A stretch of DNA of 64,000 nt from an uncultured Collinsella sp. GTDB lineage: Bacteria; Actinomycetota; Coriobacteriia; Coriobacteriales; Coriobacteriaceae. Position 1 is the stretch's first letter. Every line of letters starts with the position of its first letter. The DNA lies in NCBI GenBank assembly GCA_902494195.1, contig CABUSH010000007.1, forward strand, positions 31,366-95,365. The letters run 5' to 3'. The notes beneath the pieces were generated by a model. That model saw nothing but the letters and a program-made list of their open reading frames with translations, searched no databases and had not been told where the DNA came from. Below, one piece after another: positions 60,601 to 64,000 of this stretch. Position numbers and translations under genes: made by a program.

Positions 60601-63600
60601 GTGCACAACGACGTTGACGGCAAGGTCGACTTTGGCAAGATCGCCTTTACGCTCGACGACCTTAACAAGGCTCTGGGCGAGAAGCCCGAGAAGCGCGAGC
60701 ACACCTTTACCTACACCGTGACCGAGTCCGGCGAAGTGGCTGGCGTGACCAACGACGCCAAGCTGTCGCGCAAGGTTTCCTTCACCGTGACTGATGACGG
60801 CAAGGGCAATCTGAGCGTATCCCGCAAGCCGGACGGCGATGTGGCATTTACGTTCACCAATACCTATAACGTGACGCCTGTCGAGACGAGCGTTACCGAC
60901 CAGATCACCGCGAACAAGGTCCTGACTGGCCGCAATCTCATGGACAGCGAGTTCTCCTTCGAGCTCGTCGAGGGCGACAAGGTCGTCGCCACCGGCAAGA
61001 ACGACGCCGAGGGCAAGATCACGATGGGCGCCGTGAAGTACGACAAGGCCGGCAAGCACACCTACACGCTGCGCGAGGCCAACGGCGGAACCACCAGCAA
61101 GGGCATCACCTACAGTGACGCCGAGTACACCATCGAGACCACCATCACGGACAACGGCGACGGCACCCTCAAGGCCGAGCATGTCCTGAAGGACGCCAAG
61201 ACCGCAACCTTCAAGAACACTTACAGCGTGACCCCGACCGATGCAGACCTCGACTTTGACCTGAGCAAGGCCATCGACGGTCGCGAGTGGACGGATGGGG
61301 ACGAGTTCAGCTTTACCATTACTGCCCCCGATGGCGCCCCGCTACCCGATCCTGCAACCGTAACCGTGAGCAAGTACGATGCGAAGGACGGCATTGCCGC
61401 CATCAAGTTCGGCAAGATTCGCTACACGGCTGCCGGAACCTACAAGTACGAGATCCGCGAGAACGCGGGTAATACGGTCGGCATGACGTATGACTCCCAC
61501 GTCGCGACCGCCGAAGTAACCGTGACCGAGGACGGCGATGGCAACCTGACCGCCAACGTTACCAAGAAGGAAAACGGACGCTTTGCCAACACGTACCGCA
61601 CTGAGCTTAACTACACCGCGGCCGGCGGTCTGTGGCTCAGCAAGTATCTGGACGGCCGCCCCATGACCGAGGGCCAGTTCACCTTTACCGTGACACCTGC
61701 TGACGACGCTTCGGCTCGCGCGCTCGGTCTGCTGCCCGGGGCCAACAGCTTCAACTCCCCCGAAGCAGCAGAGGCAACGGTCGGACTGATCGACATTCTG
61801 GCTGGTCATGAGGTTAAATTTACGCAGGCTGACGCCGGCAAGACCTTCAAGTACACCGTGGCCGAAAAGAACGACGGCCAGCCCGGTTACACCTACGATG
61901 ACGCCGTACGCACGGTGACGATCGCCATCGCCGACGACACCGCCGGTACGCTCACTGCTACGACGACCGTTTCCGGTGGTCCCGAGGGCACGCATGAGAC
62001 AGTCCACAAGAGTGGCGAGAACAAGGTCGAGAAGGCCCTGGTGCCGTTCCACAACAGTTACAGCGCTACGACCAACACGCCTGGTGGCACCGCTGCTCAG
62101 GTCGTTGCCACCAAGACTCTGACCGGTCGTCCGATGGCCGACGGCGAGTTCTGGTTCGGCATCGCCTATCAGGGCGAGCTTGTGGCATACGAAAACCTCA
62201 AGCCCAATATCGGCGGGCACGTGAGCTTTGATACGCTGCACTACGACACTAAGATGCTTGCTAATCTTGAGGCTGCTGGGCTTGCTTATCGTACCGATAA
62301 GGACGGTAAGCTTGCCTGGACCATTAACTACACGGCCTACGAAGATTTATTCGGGCTGCCGAATGGCGTTTCCGCTACAACGTGGAGCTTTGGCTTTAAG
62401 GTTATCGTCGTCGACAACGGTGACGGTACCCTGACGGCAACGGTCGACTACGGCGGCGTCGAGCCCTTGTTCGAGAACGTCTACGGCGCCGAAGCCGTCG
62501 ATGCCGCGCTCACCGGCACTAAGAAGCTCCAAGCTGCCGAGGGCCTGACCCCGGCTGACATCACGGGCAAGTTCACCTTTACCGTGACCGCCGACGAGGC
62601 TGGTGCCCCGATGCCCGAGCGCACGACCGCAACCAACGACGCGGCTGGCAACGTGGACTTTGGCAAGATCCACTTTACGCTCGAGGACCTCAACCGCGCT
62701 CTGGGCGTGACGGACGATGCGACCGATAAGGCCGAGGCAGACGAAGCTGACGAAGCCGAGGCCGACGAGGCCGAGGTTGACGCCGACGCTGCCGACACCG
62801 ACGAGTCCAACGACGAGCCCGAGCCCGCAGCCCCCACCGCTCCGCGCTCGCACACCTTTACCTACACGGTGACCGAGTCCGGTAGTGCCCCTGGCGTGAC
62901 CAATGACACCAACGCCACGCGCAAGGTTTCCTACACCGTGTCTGACGACGGTGCCGGGCATCTGAGTGTCAAGCGCGAAGGCGACGACGGTGCTGCCTTC
63001 ACGTTTACCAACACCTACGGCGTGGCACCTACCGATTCGTCCGTGACCGATCAGGTCAAGACAGTCAAGCGCCTGACTGGACGCGACCTTGCAGCAGGCG
63101 AGTTCACGTTTGAGCTGCTCGAGGACGACGTGGTTGTCGCTAACGGCACCAACGACGCTAACGGCACCGTGACGCTGAGCCCGATTCGCTACGAGGCACC
63201 CGGCACGCACACGTACACGCTGCGCGAGGCTTGCCCCAACGCGCTCGGCCTGTACAAGGGCGTCACCTATGACGGCACGACCTACACCGTCGTGACCACC
63301 GTCTCCGACAACGGCGACGGCACGCTGACCGCGACGCACAAGCTCGAGGGAACCACCGAGTCGGCTGGCTTTACCAACAAGTATCACGCCATGCCTACGC
63401 AGGTTTCCATCGGTGCGGTCAAGGTGCTCGAGGGACGCGAGCTCAAGAAGGACGAGTTTAGCTTTAAGCTCGTTGGCGAGGACATCGAGTCTACGGTTAC
63501 CAACGATGCCGACGGCAAGATCAACTTTGACAAGTTTGAGTACGACGAGCCCGGTACGCACGCCTACACCATCAGCGAGGTCAAGGGCGACGAGGTCGGT

Positions 63601-63918
63601 ATGACCTACGACAAGTCCGTCTTTACCGTGACCGTCAACGTGGTCGATGACGGCGAGGGCAACCTCAAGGCGAACGTCGCCTTTACCAAGGGCGACAAGA
63701 GCGTCGAGGGTATCGTGTTCAACAACACGTACAAGAAGCCCGAGACGCCCGTGCCGACACCCGATCCCGGCACGCCCAAGACCGTGACGAACATCGTCAA
63801 GACGGTCAAGGGTTTCCTGCCCACCACGGGTGACCAGCAGGCCGCCGCATTGCTCATGGCATTCGTCATTGCCATGGCCGGCGTCGGAGCCCTGGTCTGG
63901 GGTATCCGTAAGCGCTAG
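57643..63918 (+). CDS. Giant wall-anchored VWA / pilin-isopeptide-repeat adhesin
   Basis: 2091 residues. Signal peptide (about 1-30). A von Willebrand A domain has an intact MIDAS start (MVLDASGSMDD, about 117-127). A mixed region follows, then about ten tandem streptococcal-pilin-type isopeptide repeats from about residue 690 (typical words: LTGRDLTADEFSFELLE, GTYVYKVSE, GITYD). It ends in a sorting signal LPTTGD (2059-2064), a membrane helix and RKR. An acidic insert of Asp/Glu/Ala lies in the eighth repeat (about 1690-1730). Such repeats form internal Lys-Asn bonds that stiffen the stalk, with VWA as the adhesive tip. AAGGGAG precedes ATG 57643. A regulatory-site array lies upstream. Confidence 0.93.
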   Translation: MSKYTRGLLAVILAVVLVLPAAAFAMLPEANARSSTGMDGPIMTGKVVDPDTSGRWEIWAAGHGGNKVTTQNVGRIWTDKTVKATGENEESDFLTTLSAMSSTSNSTVTVTTPLDIVMVLDASGSMDDPMGGGDRTKRIDALKSAANSFINTIAKQNEAIEGVDRQHRVAIVKFAGDKTDKVGNDTYYQGQYKYNHSQVMKGLTDCSGGNVKALKDTVAGIKPSGATRADYGLELAGDITSGRADAKKIVVFFTDGKPTSYSEFDSGVADAAVTAAKNMKDSKATVYTIGIFSGADPAADPSKKGTSDVNKFMHAVSSNYPDATSYASDELGTRAENSDYYKSATNAEELKKVFDDISQAITSEPPYPTEIHKGYDETKSGYITFTDELGDFMQVDGFTEVVINGMSFTKASKTVNKETNTDTYEFSGKAKDLLITVQRAGDDNPRKGDIVTVNIPASLIPLSHFKTVDGKLSVDNVKPIQVKYASSVKSAALDNLFTPEKVAGLKNYIEHNTTVVDGTKTVSFYANKWSGGALGDTVATFESADTNRYYYFQKQTPIYADKDCTQPAKNSLADTGTYYYKDEFEERGSNGEAKPATAVIEFVGGDAAKFDGALVADEDGNLSFSVGTARLAFIDELHTTKGSVGGNSTGTATDVLNPKWNNVSAKATATHVNSYLGNNGKISFAYDMTPAMVNTKASFGLTKVLKGRDWTNADAFEFGLTSESGAPMPAARTATVRKADLDQGKAAIDFGTIEYTEPGTYVYKVSEKHAGTTIDGIAYSKNVAEITVTVAPDKKGELSAGVKVTSGETEFKNVYATNPVESSVTDQITVTKSLTGRDLTADEFSFELLEIIDKEVKPVETVKNAADGKVTFSAIKYTEIGQHTYKLHEVKGNAGGIDYDDAVYTIVTTIADNGKGQLVATHELKDAKDVKSIEFKNAYTTNATEASLAGIKNLQVDDALTPADITGKFTFTVTGEEGAPMPASTSVHNDVDGKVDFGKIAFTLDDLNKALGEKPEKREHTFTYTVTESGEVAGVTNDAKLSRKVSFTVTDDGKGNLSVSRKPDGDVAFTFTNTYNVTPVETSVTDQITANKVLTGRNLMDSEFSFELVEGDKVVATGKNDAEGKITMGAVKYDKAGKHTYTLREANGGTTSKGITYSDAEYTIETTITDNGDGTLKAEHVLKDAKTATFKNTYSVTPTDADLDFDLSKAIDGREWTDGDEFSFTITAPDGAPLPDPATVTVSKYDAKDGIAAIKFGKIRYTAAGTYKYEIRENAGNTVGMTYDSHVATAEVTVTEDGDGNLTANVTKKENGRFANTYRTELNYTAAGGLWLSKYLDGRPMTEGQFTFTVTPADDASARALGLLPGANSFNSPEAAEATVGLIDILAGHEVKFTQADAGKTFKYTVAEKNDGQPGYTYDDAVRTVTIAIADDTAGTLTATTTVSGGPEGTHETVHKSGENKVEKALVPFHNSYSATTNTPGGTAAQVVATKTLTGRPMADGEFWFGIAYQGELVAYENLKPNIGGHVSFDTLHYDTKMLANLEAAGLAYRTDKDGKLAWTINYTAYEDLFGLPNGVSATTWSFGFKVIVVDNGDGTLTATVDYGGVEPLFENVYGAEAVDAALTGTKKLQAAEGLTPADITGKFTFTVTADEAGAPMPERTTATNDAAGNVDFGKIHFTLEDLNRALGVTDDATDKAEADEADEAEADEAEVDADAADTDESNDEPEPAAPTAPRSHTFTYTVTESGSAPGVTNDTNATRKVSYTVSDDGAGHLSVKREGDDGAAFTFTNTYGVAPTDSSVTDQVKTVKRLTGRDLAAGEFTFELLEDDVVVANGTNDANGTVTLSPIRYEAPGTHTYTLREACPNALGLYKGVTYDGTTYTVVTTVSDNGDGTLTATHKLEGTTESAGFTNKYHAMPTQVSIGAVKVLEGRELKKDEFSFKLVGEDIESTVTNDADGKINFDKFEYDEPGTHAYTISEVKGDEVGMTYDKSVFTVTVNVVDDGEGNLKANVAFTKGDKSVEGIVFNNTYKKPETPVPTPDPGTPKTVTNIVKTVKGFLPTTGDQQAAALLMAFVIAMAGVGALVWGIRKR

Positions 63919-63931
63919 GCACGCTGGCAGC

Positions 63932-63955
63932 GCCCGGGGCCAAAAGGCCCCGGGC
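63932..63955 (+). terminator. Hairpin after the adhesin gene
   Basis: GCCCGGGGCC-AAAA-GGCCCCGGGC, a perfect stem about 14 nt after the stop; no T-tract follows in the window. Confidence 0.55.
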
Positions 63956-64000
63956 GGCCGGCGGGGAGCCAGAACATAGCCCCCACCCCCACCCCCAGCC

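Noticed and set aside
58714..61182. 822-codon open frame antisense to the adhesin
   Set aside because: It mirrors the repeat periodicity of the sense gene, as expected for a shadow.

Overview
The window is high-GC DNA, roughly 60% by eye, with dense short-gapped operons. Its gene content fits a gut actinobacterium of the class Coriobacteriia, most likely Collinsella or a close relative. That assignment is inferred from protein style and gene neighbourhoods: LPXTG surface proteins, ECF cassettes, NfnAB, an Ech-type hydrogenase and a FolP-FolK fusion. No rRNA or other taxonomic marker is present.

Layout. 1-3466 is the 3' part of a giant wall-anchored, carbohydrate-binding protein. 3.7-10.9 kb holds purine genes (purE, purF, purM, purN) with a class B sortase, a MoaE-like protein and a CmpB-type membrane protein. 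11-25 kb is an accessory region of lower GC. It contains several zinc-ribbon membrane proteins, a DUF234-type ATPase, a CGNR-like regulator, an odd tRNA-Ser-like gene with its own promoter, and a five-gene operon with an SPFH/zinc-ribbon protein resembling Bacillus YdjI. 25-32 kb holds a RelB/PIN toxin-antitoxin pair, a lone PTS IIA, a PrsA-like foldase, a YqeY protein, a polar amino-acid ABC transporter and a cytidylate-kinase-like protein. 32-38.5 kb runs leftward with nfnAB, pth, prs and glmU. 38.7-42 kb is an ECF vitamin transporter. 42.4-47.5 kb carries xth, a sirtuin, folP-folK, a BirA-like protein and coaX. 47.7 kb has initiator tRNA-Met, and 48-50 kb a BaiCD-type enoate reductase. 51-57 kb encodes a membrane-bound group 4 [NiFe] hydrogenase, with six Ech subunits in five genes. 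57.6-63.9 kb is a 2091-residue pilin-like adhesin.

How the genes work together. The sortase and the two wall-anchored proteins suggest investment in surface display. NfnAB and the Ech-type hydrogenase are both ferredoxin-linked redox machines that fit fermentative anaerobic life. The purine, folate, pantothenate, nucleotide-sugar and PRPP genes are ordinary core metabolism.

The most unusual non-coding content is a set of intergenic palindromic elements. Two related modules of about 470-500 bp (41.96-42.45 kb and 57.01-57.46 kb) each hold two long nested inverted repeats, and one base pair in the arms has changed on both sides. A second palindrome type is tandemly duplicated after tRNA-Met. 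Short hairpins, several with a GGGGAC/GTCCCC core, are dispersed in the intergenic gaps. All calls come from reading the sequence; no database search was run.
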